From the NCBI GenBank assembly GCA_003598065.1, contig QZKR01000136.1, forward strand, positions 1-37,253: a stretch of 37,253 bases of DNA. Direction: 5' to 3'. Of the stretch, positions 16,491-23,964 are shown piece after piece (position 1 is the first letter of the stretch; the number at the start of each line of letters is the position of its first letter). The stretch is from Myxococcales bacterium (GTDB taxonomy: Bacteria > Myxococcota_A > SURF-8). The position numbers and the translations under genes were made by a program. The notes under the pieces are model-generated. The model was not told where the DNA came from and did no database searches. It saw only the letters and a list, made by a program, of their open reading frames with translations.

Positions 16491-18806
16491 ATGAATACCA
16501 GTCGGAAGGCCATGGGCAACGTGAACGGCGCGCCGCTGCGCGGCCGGGGCTTCGAATTGCTGTTGATCGCCGTGCTTCTGGCCCTGGCCGGCTGCGGCGG
16601 AACCGCGGAAGAGATAAACGCGCCGCCGGTGGACAGCGCCCCGCAGGCCATTTTCTACGGCGGCGCGTCGCCCGACCTCTACACGAGCATGCCCACGGCG
16701 CAGCAGAACGCCGTCGTGGCGCTGTGGTGGAAGTATTACTATCAGCTCTTCTGCTCCGGCACGCTCGTCTCGCCGCGCGTCATTCTCACCGCCGCCCACT
16801 GCATCAGGCAGGACGGCTACACGATTTCGCCGGAGGACATCGAGGTCCACGTCGGCGCCGACGCCTCCTCGCCCACGGCCGCTCTCGCCGTCCAGGAAGT
16901 TCACTACAACACCAGCTGGGACGGCAGCGAGCGCAACGACGTCGGCGTCGTGATCCTCAGCTACCCATACAACGGCGCGACGCCGATCCAGATCAAGCGC
17001 GGCGGCGTCAGCGGCATTTCCGGTCAGTATACGCAATCGGTGGGCTTCGGCATGACGCAGGACTCCACCGACCAGAACCCCAATATGCGCCGTTACTGGA
17101 CAAGCATGGAGGTTTCCTACGTCGATTCCAGCGCCATCACCGTCGATGGCAACGGCCAGACCGGAGTGGCCCCGGGCGACTCGGGCGGCCCGCTGCTCTA
17201 CGACTTCGGGCAGGGCATCCGCGTCGCCGGCGTCGCCTCCACCTCCGCGGAAGGCTGGATATACTACGCCAACTACGCCTCGCTCGGCGCCAACGAGGCG
17301 TGGGTGCAGGAGTGGATAGACCAGTTCGACAATCCGGAATGCCTCAGTTATTGCAGCGGCGTGGAATGCGGCGAAGTGCAGAACTGCGTCTGCGGCGGCT
17401 GCGAGCGCGGCTACGAATGCGTCAACCACGACTGCCGCGCCATTCAGCCCGGCACGGGCGGCGTGTGCGTCACACTGTCCCCTTCCGGCGACGAGTGCGA
17501 TTCCGACGCCGAGTGCGGCGCGGGCCGCGGCTGCGTCCAGTACGAAGGCGACGTTTCCGAATGCGGCGAAATCTGCGGCCCCGAGGCGTGCAGCGCCAAC
17601 GACTCCGACAGTTTCTGCCTGCCGCTGCCGCTGCAAGGGGGCGGTTACCTTTCGCTGTGCCTCGAAAACAGCCCCCGCAGCTGCAGCACGGAAGGCGCCT
17701 CCTGCACGACGCCGGACGGCCGGTCCGGCCTCTGCCTCCAGATCTATGAGGGGGAACCGAAGGGCTGCTACGGTTACTGCGAGACGGTCGTCACCTGCCC
17801 CGAGGGAACGGCCTGCATCGAGCACGTCATCGCCGACTGCGAGTCGATCTGCGCCGGCAAGGAATGCGGCACGGTGCGCGGCTGCAACTGCGGCGCGTGC
17901 TCCGGCGGCGAAGTCTGCAAGCAGAACCAGTGCTGCCGGCCCGACTGCGGCGGCCGCGACTGCGGAACCGACGGCTGCGGCGGCTCCTGCGGCGAATGCG
18001 GTCCCGGCACGGCCTGCAACGCCGACGGCGAGTGCGTCTGCCAGCCCGATTGCGCCGACCGCGCCTGCGGCCCCAACGGCTGCGGCGGTTCCTGCGGCGA
18101 ATGCGATTTCGGCCAGGTCTGCACGCCCGGCGGCGCCTGCGAGACGGCGGACCCCTGCCAAGGGCCCTGCGAAGCCGGCGTGGATCTCAACTCCTGCCGC
18201 GACGAAACGACGCTCTGCCGCTGCAACGCCAACAATTCAACCTGGCAGATCGTCGATTGCGGACTCGACTGCCTGGGCGAACCCGAGGCTTATTGCGGCT
18301 TCGATCCCGAAACGAGCGGCACGGAATGCGTTTGCGAACCGCCGGCGACGGATGGCGACCTGCCCGACGGCGACACGCCCGACGGCGACGCGCCGGTCTG
18401 CGAAGGCGACTGCACGCCGATGGACAAAGGCGAATGCCTCGATCCGCACACGGCTTGTCTCTGCCAGGGCCTGCACTGGACATCGACTCTCTGCTCGATT
18501 TATTGCCAGACGGCCGGCAAGGTGTCGCAAGGCTGCGGACTCATCTCCATCGCCGCCGGCAAAGGCTGCATCTGCGCCGACCCGATCCCGGCCGATGGCG
18601 ACTCCCCGACGGACGGCGACTATCCGATCGACGGCGACACGCCGCTGGACGGAGACGTCCCGGAGGACGGCGACGCCGGCGAGGATGGCGATGGCGGCTC
18701 GGGGGCGGTGGGTTCGGGCGGCTGCGCCCAGACGGACGCCCCGGCGGCGTGGCTGGCCTTGGCCGCGTTGGCGCTGGCCTGGCGTCGGCGCACGCGCCTC
18801 GCCTGA
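16491..18806 (+). CDS. Trypsin-like serine protease lipoprotein with Cys-rich repeats and C-terminal sorting-type tail
   Basis: A 771-residue secreted protein. An N-terminal signal ends in a classical lipobox (LLALAGC, Cys35). The trypsin-fold domain (about 54-280) has the full triad: His103 in TAAHC, Asp150 in ERNDVGVVIL, Ser231 in PGDSGGPLL. Cys-rich repeats follow, including two CG-x-DGCGGSCGEC-type units. Two copies of a ten-cysteine module come next (18156-18335 and 18399-18575), joined by DGD-rich linkers. The last 30 residues hold GSGGC, a hydrophobic stretch (WLALAALALAW) and RRR, a layout like the MYXO-CTERM family of C-terminal sorting signals. The start is supported by GAGGAAG. The protease should be active and surface-exposed. 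Having both a lipobox and a C-terminal anchor is odd. Its target is unknown. Confidence 0.88.
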   Translation: MNTSRKAMGNVNGAPLRGRGFELLLIAVLLALAGCGGTAEEINAPPVDSAPQAIFYGGASPDLYTSMPTAQQNAVVALWWKYYYQLFCSGTLVSPRVILTAAHCIRQDGYTISPEDIEVHVGADASSPTAALAVQEVHYNTSWDGSERNDVGVVILSYPYNGATPIQIKRGGVSGISGQYTQSVGFGMTQDSTDQNPNMRRYWTSMEVSYVDSSAITVDGNGQTGVAPGDSGGPLLYDFGQGIRVAGVASTSAEGWIYYANYASLGANEAWVQEWIDQFDNPECLSYCSGVECGEVQNCVCGGCERGYECVNHDCRAIQPGTGGVCVTLSPSGDECDSDAECGAGRGCVQYEGDVSECGEICGPEACSANDSDSFCLPLPLQGGGYLSLCLENSPRSCSTEGASCTTPDGRSGLCLQIYEGEPKGCYGYCETVVTCPEGTACIEHVIADCESICAGKECGTVRGCNCGACSGGEVCKQNQCCRPDCGGRDCGTDGCGGSCGECGPGTACNADGECVCQPDCADRACGPNGCGGSCGECDFGQVCTPGGACETADPCQGPCEAGVDLNSCRDETTLCRCNANNSTWQIVDCGLDCLGEPEAYCGFDPETSGTECVCEPPATDGDLPDGDTPDGDAPVCEGDCTPMDKGECLDPHTACLCQGLHWTSTLCSIYCQTAGKVSQGCGLISIAAGKGCICADPIPADGDSPTDGDYPIDGDTPLDGDVPEDGDAGEDGDGGSGAVGSGGCAQTDAPAAWLALAALALAWRRRTRLA

Positions 18807-18819
18807 GACGTTCCTCGCA

Positions 18820-18848
18820 TTGACTGTCTGAGAACCGCTCGCTAGGAT
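18820..18848 (+). promoter_or_regulatory. Promoter of the desulfurase-Maf gene
   Basis: TTGACT (18820-18825) and TAGGAT (18843-18848) are 17 bases apart. The -10 overlaps an in-frame ATG at 18847, so translation must begin at the next ATG, 18883. Confidence 0.6.
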
Positions 18849-18882
18849 GGGCGCATCCGCAACGTTGGGAAAGAGTTTCCCC

Positions 18883-20637
18883 ATGCGCCCGATCTATCTG
18901 GATTACAACGCCACCACGCCGATCCATCCCGGCGTTCTCGCGGCCATGCGGCCGTACCTGGAAGAGCATTTCGGCAATCCGTCGAGCGGCCACGTTTACG
19001 GCCAGACGGCGAAGGCCGCCGTGGAGCGGGCGCGCGGCGAGGCGGCGGCGCTTTTGAACGCCTCGCCGACGGAAATTCTCTTCACTTCCGGCGGCAGCGA
19101 ATCCAACAACCTCGCCTTGGTCGGCGCGGCCCGGCTGTTGAAAAGCAAGGGAAACCATCTTATCATCTCCGCCGTCGAGCATCCCGCCGTGCGCCAGGTG
19201 GCCGCGACGCTCGTCAAAGACGGCTTCGCGCTCACGGTGCTCCCCGTCGATGCCGACGGCCTCGTCGATCCGGAGTCGCTGGCCCGCGCCCTGCGCCCGA
19301 CGTCGATTCTCGTCTCGGTGATGCTCGCCAATAATGAAACCGGCGCGATCCAGCCCGTCGCCGCCCTGGCGGCGCTGGCCCGCGCGAACGGCGCGCTGTT
19401 TCACACCGACGCCGCGCAGGCGGTCGGCAAGATCAAGGTCGATGTCCGGGCCCTGGGCGTGGATCTATTGACGGTCGCCGGCCACAAGCTTTACGCGCCG
19501 AAGGGCGTCGGCGCGCTGTACGTTCGCGAAGGCGTGCGGCTCGCCCGGCTCATCGACGGCGCGGACCACGAGCGCGGCCTGCGCGCCGGCACGGAGAACG
19601 TCGCCGGCGTCGTCGGTCTCGGCGCGGCCTGCACGATGGCGGCAAGCGACTTGGAGGCGGAAGGGGCGCGTCAACGGGCTTTGAGCGAGCGGTTCGTCGC
19701 GGGCGTCGTTTCCCGCCTGCCGGCCGGCGCGGTGCGCCGCAACGGCCATCCTCTGCGCCGCCTGCCCAATACGGTGAACTTGGGCTTTCGCCGACTGGCC
19801 GCCGCCGACCTGCTGGCGGCGATGCCGTCCCTGGCGGCGAGCGCCGGCGCGGCCTGCCACACGGGCGAAACGAACGCCTCGGGCGTGCTTGGAGCGATGG
19901 GCGCGCCCGCCGAGTACGCCGCCGGGGCGCTGCGTTTCTCGCTCGGCCGGATGACAAGCGAGGCCGACGTGGATCGAGCCATCGTCTTGGTCGCCGCCGC
20001 CGCCCGCAAGCTCCTTGGCTTGCCGCCTGTAGCGAATGCCGCGCCCGCTCCCACGCCGCCGCGCCTTGTGCTGGCCTCGACGTCGCGCTATCGGAAAGAA
20101 CTCCTGACGCGCCTCGGTTTGCCTTTTTCCGCCGCCGCGCCGAAATACGATGAACCGCCTCTGCCGCTGCCTCCCGACCAGCTCGTCGTCGCTCACGCGA
20201 CGGCCAAGGCGGAAAGTCTGGCGGCCGATTTCCCCGACGCGCTCATCGTCGGCTCGGACCAGCTCGTCAGCTTCGAGGGGGAAGTCTTGGGAAAACCGGG
20301 CGGCGAAGCGGCGGCCGTGGCCCAGCTCTTGCGCCTCGCCGGCCGGACGCACCGGCTATTGACCGCCGTGGTCGTGCACGAGCCTCGAACGGGCCGCACG
20401 GAAACGGCGCTGGTCATCCATGAAATGACGCTCCGGCCGCTCGCCGAACGCGAGGCGATCAATTACGTGCGACGCGACAAGCCCATCGATTGCGCCGGAG
20501 CCTACAAGCTGGAAGCGCTGGGCGTGGCGCTGATGGAATCCGTGCGCGGAGAAGACGACACGGCCATCCAGGGGCTGCCGCTGGTGAAGCTGTGCGAACT
20601 CCTGCGCCGCTTCGGCCTCGAACCGCTAGGGGACTGA
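18883..20637 (+). CDS. Fusion of cysteine desulfurase and Maf/YceF-type nucleotide pyrophosphatase
   Basis: One uninterrupted 584-residue frame holds two complete enzymes. Residues 1-380 are a NifS/IscS-like PLP enzyme. It has YLDYNATTP, FTSGGSESNN, HTDAAQ and the PLP lysine Lys202 (GHKLYAPKG). The catalytic Cys325 lies in SAGAACHTG, a loop that also resembles selenocysteine lyases. A short Ala/Pro linker follows. Residues 394-584 are a full-length Maf protein with LASTSRYR, GSDQ (Asp459), GKP (Lys471), NYVRRDKPIDCAGAYK and TAIQGLPLVKLCELLRR. These fit the YceF branch, known to hydrolyse m7GTP. The first enzyme takes sulfur (or selenium) from cysteine; the second removes modified nucleotides. 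I know of no described pairing of the two, and the joint role is unknown. Its 3' end overlaps the convergent PAS gene by 12 bases. Confidence 0.9.
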   Translation: MRPIYLDYNATTPIHPGVLAAMRPYLEEHFGNPSSGHVYGQTAKAAVERARGEAAALLNASPTEILFTSGGSESNNLALVGAARLLKSKGNHLIISAVEHPAVRQVAATLVKDGFALTVLPVDADGLVDPESLARALRPTSILVSVMLANNETGAIQPVAALAALARANGALFHTDAAQAVGKIKVDVRALGVDLLTVAGHKLYAPKGVGALYVREGVRLARLIDGADHERGLRAGTENVAGVVGLGAACTMAASDLEAEGARQRALSERFVAGVVSRLPAGAVRRNGHPLRRLPNTVNLGFRRLAAADLLAAMPSLAASAGAACHTGETNASGVLGAMGAPAEYAAGALRFSLGRMTSEADVDRAIVLVAAAARKLLGLPPVANAAPAPTPPRLVLASTSRYRKELLTRLGLPFSAAAPKYDEPPLPLPPDQLVVAHATAKAESLAADFPDALIVGSDQLVSFEGEVLGKPGGEAAAVAQLLRLAGRTHRLLTAVVVHEPRTGRTETALVIHEMTLRPLAEREAINYVRRDKPIDCAGAYKLEALGVALMESVRGEDDTAIQGLPLVKLCELLRRFGLEPLGD

Positions 20638-21165
20638 AGCCGCTGGCCGCCATTCCGCAGGCTGCGCCGCGTCGGCGACGGAGATCTCCTCCACAACCAG
20701 CCTCACGCAATCGCCCTCCCGATAGGTGGAGATCAGCAACCTGAGACGCTGATCCTCCTGGTTCAGATAAGCCGGCACGCGAACGCCAGGTTCGCCGCTC
20801 TGCATCGTGGCCATCACGGTCTGGCGGACGGTGCAGGCATAGCAGTGGCTCGTTCGGCCACAGCCTCCCGGAAGCCGCGCATATTGGCATTCCATGGCCT
20901 CGCCGCCGAGCAGACCGAACATCTCCCGCGGCGTCTTGCCCAGCAGCTTCGCCATTCTTCGATTGGCGGCGATGAGCCGGCCATCGGGGTTGACCGCCAC
21001 CACGGGAACGTCGAAGGTGTCGAGGTACTCGCTCAGCTTCTGTCCCGACCACTGGCGATCGTAATAGGCGAAGCAATCCACGCACATGCCGTGGGTGATC
21101 TTGTCGTTGCTTTTAGGTTCTTTTTCGCCCAACGATTTGCGGCAATACGAGCACACCAAGCGCAT
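20626..21165 (-). CDS. Cys-rich PAS sensor protein
   Basis: A 179-residue protein. An N-terminal zinc-finger-like unit has Cys5, Cys8, Cys28 and Cys31. A PAS domain covers about 45-160 (FDVPVVAVNPDGRLIAANRR). Inserted in the PAS are Cys93, Cys102, Cys108 and Cys111 (ECQYARLPGGCGRTSHCYAC), placed to hold a metal or iron-sulfur cluster. There is no kinase, cyclase or DNA-binding output domain, so it must act through a partner. The ATG at 21165 is chosen because GGAGAGGAAAAG lies directly before it; a GTG at 21192 has no such site. It ends inside the tail of the convergent desulfurase-Maf gene. A redox or oxygen-sensing role is inference. Confidence 0.8.
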   Translation of the reverse strand: MRLVCSYCRKSLGEKEPKSNDKITHGMCVDCFAYYDRQWSGQKLSEYLDTFDVPVVAVNPDGRLIAANRRMAKLLGKTPREMFGLLGGEAMECQYARLPGGCGRTSHCYACTVRQTVMATMQSGEPGVRVPAYLNQEDQRLRLLISTYREGDCVRLVVEEISVADAAQPAEWRPAASVP

Positions 21166-21302
21166 CTTTTCCTCTCCATCCCCTTGAGACACCCCAAAAA
21201 ACGAAACTGGCCGAAAATTCCATACGCCGGCCGCAAAACCGGCTTTCCGACAATATCCTCTCTATTCGACGTCTTCCACAGTCGGGAATAAATTCACAGC
21301 CC

Positions 21303-21323
21303 GACTTTCCGCAGACTTTCCGC
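21303..21323. repeat. Tandem 10-base direct repeat upstream of the PAS gene
   Basis: GACTTTCCGC occurs twice with an 11-base period (21303-21312 and 21314-21323), one helical turn apart. It lies in the 240-base gap before the PAS gene and could bind a regulator. A related GGCTTTCCGAC is at 21241. I see no convincing promoter in this gap (21166-21405). Confidence 0.35.
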
Positions 21324-21405
21324 CTGTAAAATACAATCGGGCGAAACTTTGCGGGTTTTAGCTTTTTGTTTGCTTCGGGAAAGAGAAATAGATCGACGAC
21401 GACGC

Positions 21406-23115
21406 CTATCCGCGCTCTCCGAGGGGAATGTCGCGGTGCGCATAGGCGGGAATCGATTTCAGGCGCGGATCGTCCACGCCGCGGCCGACCGTGAAGTGAT
21501 AAAGCGATTGAAAGCGGGCGTCGCCGAGTCCCAAGAGTTCGTGCGTCGGATCGTCGAAAAAACAGCCGATGCCCGTGCCGCGCATGCCTAACGCCTCGGC
21601 TTCGAGATAAAGCGCCTGCCCGATCGTCCCGGCTTCCCAGAAGAGCCGCCTATAGAACGAAGCCCCTTCCCGCCGCAGACGCGGCTCGAATTCGGCGAGC
21701 ATGGCGGCGGCGAAAACGCCCTGGGCGGCGATGTCCTGATTGCAGGAAAGCTGCTGGGCCATCATGCGGAAATCGCAGCTGGCCAGAACGTACAGCGGCA
21801 AATCGGCCGGCGCCGATTCGACGCGCTTCCAGGCCAGATCCGATCGCGTCAGACCCTGGAAGACGTCCAGCGCTCCCGGCTCGCGAGCGAGGAAATAGAG
21901 ACCCGGATCGAGATCGCGCACGCGATGAACGAACAGAAGGAGATTGATCGCCGGCCGCCATGGCAGCATGCCGAAAACGGGATGCGCCGGATGTGGCGTC
22001 AGCCGGCGCAGCAACCGAAAAAAATCGTCGCGCTCCAGGGTCGCTTCGCCATCCATCATCTGGGCGCTGCGCCGCTCGCGGAACAGTTTCCGCGCCGAGA
22101 CCGGCCGCGTCCGGCCGTCGGGTTGCGGCGCTCCGGCTTCCGGCGTCCACGGCGGCGCGTTCCCGCCCGAATGGCGCGTCGCGCGTTCCACTTCATCGAT
22201 GACGTTCCAGCGCTGGTGCTCGACCGACAATTCGTTCGGCTCGCCGGCGAGCGGCGCGCTGCGGCTGTAATCGAGCAGGCATTTCGGCGCCGCCAGCGGC
22301 TTGATCTGGCGCGGCCGCGCGCCGCGCGGATAAACGGCGACCAGCGCCGTCGGCTGTTCGGCTTCGGCGCCGCTCTGCCGATCGACGCCCAAGAGCGTCC
22401 CCAGATCGCGGTCGGAGAGATTTTCGACGAGTCTTATCCGCCAGCCGAGCGCCGAAGCGGCGAAAGCGAGCGCGCCCAACGCATGGCCGAGGTCGATCTG
22501 CGAATAGCGAAACGCCCGCTCGCCGTATTTCCAGGATTCGCGCCAGTGGATCGAGGTGAGGCCGACCAGAAAACCGCCCGGCGGCAGCGCTTCCGACAGT
22601 TCTCCCCACATGAGCGCGGGCATCGTCCGCAATTCTTCAAGAGCGTGGTAGAACGGCGAGTAATGATAGACGGCCGGCGTTTTCGCCAACCCGTCGATCG
22701 GTCCGGCGATCAGGTAGGCCTCGGTCGGATGCAGATTGCCGGAGGAAGGGTTGACGCGCAACGACCATTTCGCGCCGCGAAACTCCTTCCACCCCGCCAG
22801 GGCCAGGCTGTCGTAAAAAAACTGCGCGACGCTGCGGGCGTTCAGCGCGGCGGGAAGAAGACCCTCGCCGCCGTAAAGGTCATCGTAGTAAGGAGTTTCC
22901 TCAACGGGAACTTCGGCGAGCCAGAGCTGTTCCGCGCCTTCGTAGAAGCGATAAGGGATCGGCTGCGTGTCCCAATCGAGGTAGCCGAGCGAGCGAGCGT
23001 AACGGTCTTTGTGGTGCTTGGTGCGTTCGTGGTAATCCAGCACCACGGCCAGCGCTTCTTTGATTGAACCGTCCGCTTCCGATGTCATCATCATGTCGTC
23101 CGCACGTATCTCCAT
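21406..23115 (-). CDS. Tandem SagB-type dehydrogenase (nitroreductase fold)
   Basis: A 569-residue cytoplasmic protein with two nitroreductase-like halves. The first (about 60-290) contains RVNPSSGNLHPTEAYLI, the SagB/ThcOx mark, then HYSPFYHALEEL and DLGHALGALAFAASALGW. The second (about 345-560) starts with RKLFRERRSAQMMDG and contains LLLFVHRVRDLDPGLYFL and LFWEAGTIGQALYLEAEALG. SagB enzymes use FMN to oxidise azolines to azoles in peptide natural products. Here no YcaO cyclodehydratase, precursor peptide or transporter is adjacent, so a stand-alone oxidoreductase is more likely. GGAGG lies 5 bases before the ATG at 23115. The 142 bases before the next gene hold only a weak promoter candidate. 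Confidence 0.85.
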   Translation of the reverse strand: MEIRADDMMMTSEADGSIKEALAVVLDYHERTKHHKDRYARSLGYLDWDTQPIPYRFYEGAEQLWLAEVPVEETPYYDDLYGGEGLLPAALNARSVAQFFYDSLALAGWKEFRGAKWSLRVNPSSGNLHPTEAYLIAGPIDGLAKTPAVYHYSPFYHALEELRTMPALMWGELSEALPPGGFLVGLTSIHWRESWKYGERAFRYSQIDLGHALGALAFAASALGWRIRLVENLSDRDLGTLLGVDRQSGAEAEQPTALVAVYPRGARPRQIKPLAAPKCLLDYSRSAPLAGEPNELSVEHQRWNVIDEVERATRHSGGNAPPWTPEAGAPQPDGRTRPVSARKLFRERRSAQMMDGEATLERDDFFRLLRRLTPHPAHPVFGMLPWRPAINLLLFVHRVRDLDPGLYFLAREPGALDVFQGLTRSDLAWKRVESAPADLPLYVLASCDFRMMAQQLSCNQDIAAQGVFAAAMLAEFEPRLRREGASFYRRLFWEAGTIGQALYLEAEALGMRGTGIGCFFDDPTHELLGLGDARFQSLYHFTVGRGVDDPRLKSIPAYAHRDIPLGERG

Positions 23116-23257
23116 GCCGGCCTCCCGCGCCTTCGCGTCTCCCGACGCATCCGTTGCAAAAAGCGCAAGCTCCGAAGGGACGCCAGCATTACAGATCGGC
23201 GGCGCGCCGGTGAATATTCCCGATTAATCTCCCTTGCTTGCCGGGAAAACGAAACGG

Positions 23258-23827
23258 TCAGCCGACTTTCGGAATCGGGAATTGGACATCCCAGAAGAGA
23301 TCCGGCCGGCCGCTTGCCGCATTGGCGAAGCGCGCCGCCGAGAAAAGAAAGTCGGAGGCGCGGTTGATGAACTTGAGAACCATGGAATCCACGGGTTCCG
23401 CCGCGGCGAGCGACACGAGCCGCCGTTCGGCGCGCCGACAGACGGTGCGTGCGATGTGCAGGCAGGCCGCCGCCCGCGCGCCGCCGGGCAGCACGAATCG
23501 CTCGATCGGACCCGTCGTCGCTTCGAAGCGGTCGATGACGCGCTCCAGAAACGCGACGTCCTCCGGGGCGATGGTCGGCAGCGTGTAGGGCGTGCCGTGC
23601 GGCGCGGCGAGGTTGGACGAGCAGTTGTAGAGCCGATGCTGGAGGAATTCGAGCGCGGCGGATAAAAACGGCTCCGTCGTCTCGGCGCGCGCCAATCCGA
23701 TCCAGGAGATCGTCTCGTCGATCGTGCCGTAACACTCGATGCGCGGCGCGTCTTTGGAGACGCGCGAGCCATCGACCAGGGAAGTCTGGCCCTTGTCGCC
23801 CCCGCGCGTATAAATGGCCGAACCCAT
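23258..23827 (-). CDS. ATP:cob(I)alamin adenosyltransferase, PduO type
   Basis: A 189-residue enzyme that makes adenosylcobalamin from ATP and cob(I)alamin. Family marks are YTRGGDKGQTSLVDGSRVSK at the N-terminus, YGTIDETISWIGLA, FVLPGG, RTVCRRAERRLV, and INRASDFLFSAARFA. Length is normal for the family, which works as a trimer. The ATG at 23827 has GGAGG 7 bases upstream; the longer frame opens with a TTG. It is a single gene with its own promoter. No cobalamin-dependent enzyme, cobalamin transporter or cobalamin riboswitch is visible nearby. Confidence 0.93.
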   Translation of the reverse strand: MGSAIYTRGGDKGQTSLVDGSRVSKDAPRIECYGTIDETISWIGLARAETTEPFLSAALEFLQHRLYNCSSNLAAPHGTPYTLPTIAPEDVAFLERVIDRFEATTGPIERFVLPGGARAAACLHIARTVCRRAERRLVSLAAAEPVDSMVLKFINRASDFLFSAARFANAASGRPDLFWDVQFPIPKVG

Positions 23828-23862
23828 CTTCGCCTCCTTCTCCTCCAAGGCAACCCGCGGCC

Positions 23863-23892
23863 ACGATAGCCGCCGCGCGCCGCCGCTGTCAA
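23863..23892 (-). promoter_or_regulatory. Promoter of the cobalamin adenosyltransferase gene
   Basis: TTGACA (23887-23892) and TATCGT (23863-23868) on the minus strand are 18 bases apart. The -10 matches that of ftsE and nearly that of moaA. Confidence 0.55.
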
Positions 23893-23964
23893 GCCGGCGC
23901 CGGGCGGCGAATGCTATAGAATCTTCCGGGCGGGCGTTTCTTCCCTAAAAGGGGTGGGCGGCAG

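Noticed and set aside
16467..18161. 564-codon minus-strand frame opposite the trypsin-like gene
   Set aside because: It is an Ala/Gly/Val-rich shadow frame with no start signal, while the plus-strand gene has a full catalytic triad.
18847..18882. Upstream in-frame ATG of the desulfurase-Maf gene
   Set aside because: It overlaps the -10 box of the gene's own promoter, so it would not be in the transcript.
21406..23827. Azole-peptide natural product cluster around the SagB-type gene
   Set aside because: No YcaO protein, precursor peptide or transporter next to it; the neighbours are a PAS protein and a cobalamin enzyme.
23828..23964. Cobalamin riboswitch expected before the adenosyltransferase gene
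   Set aside because: No B12-box-like sequence; the gap holds only a promoter.
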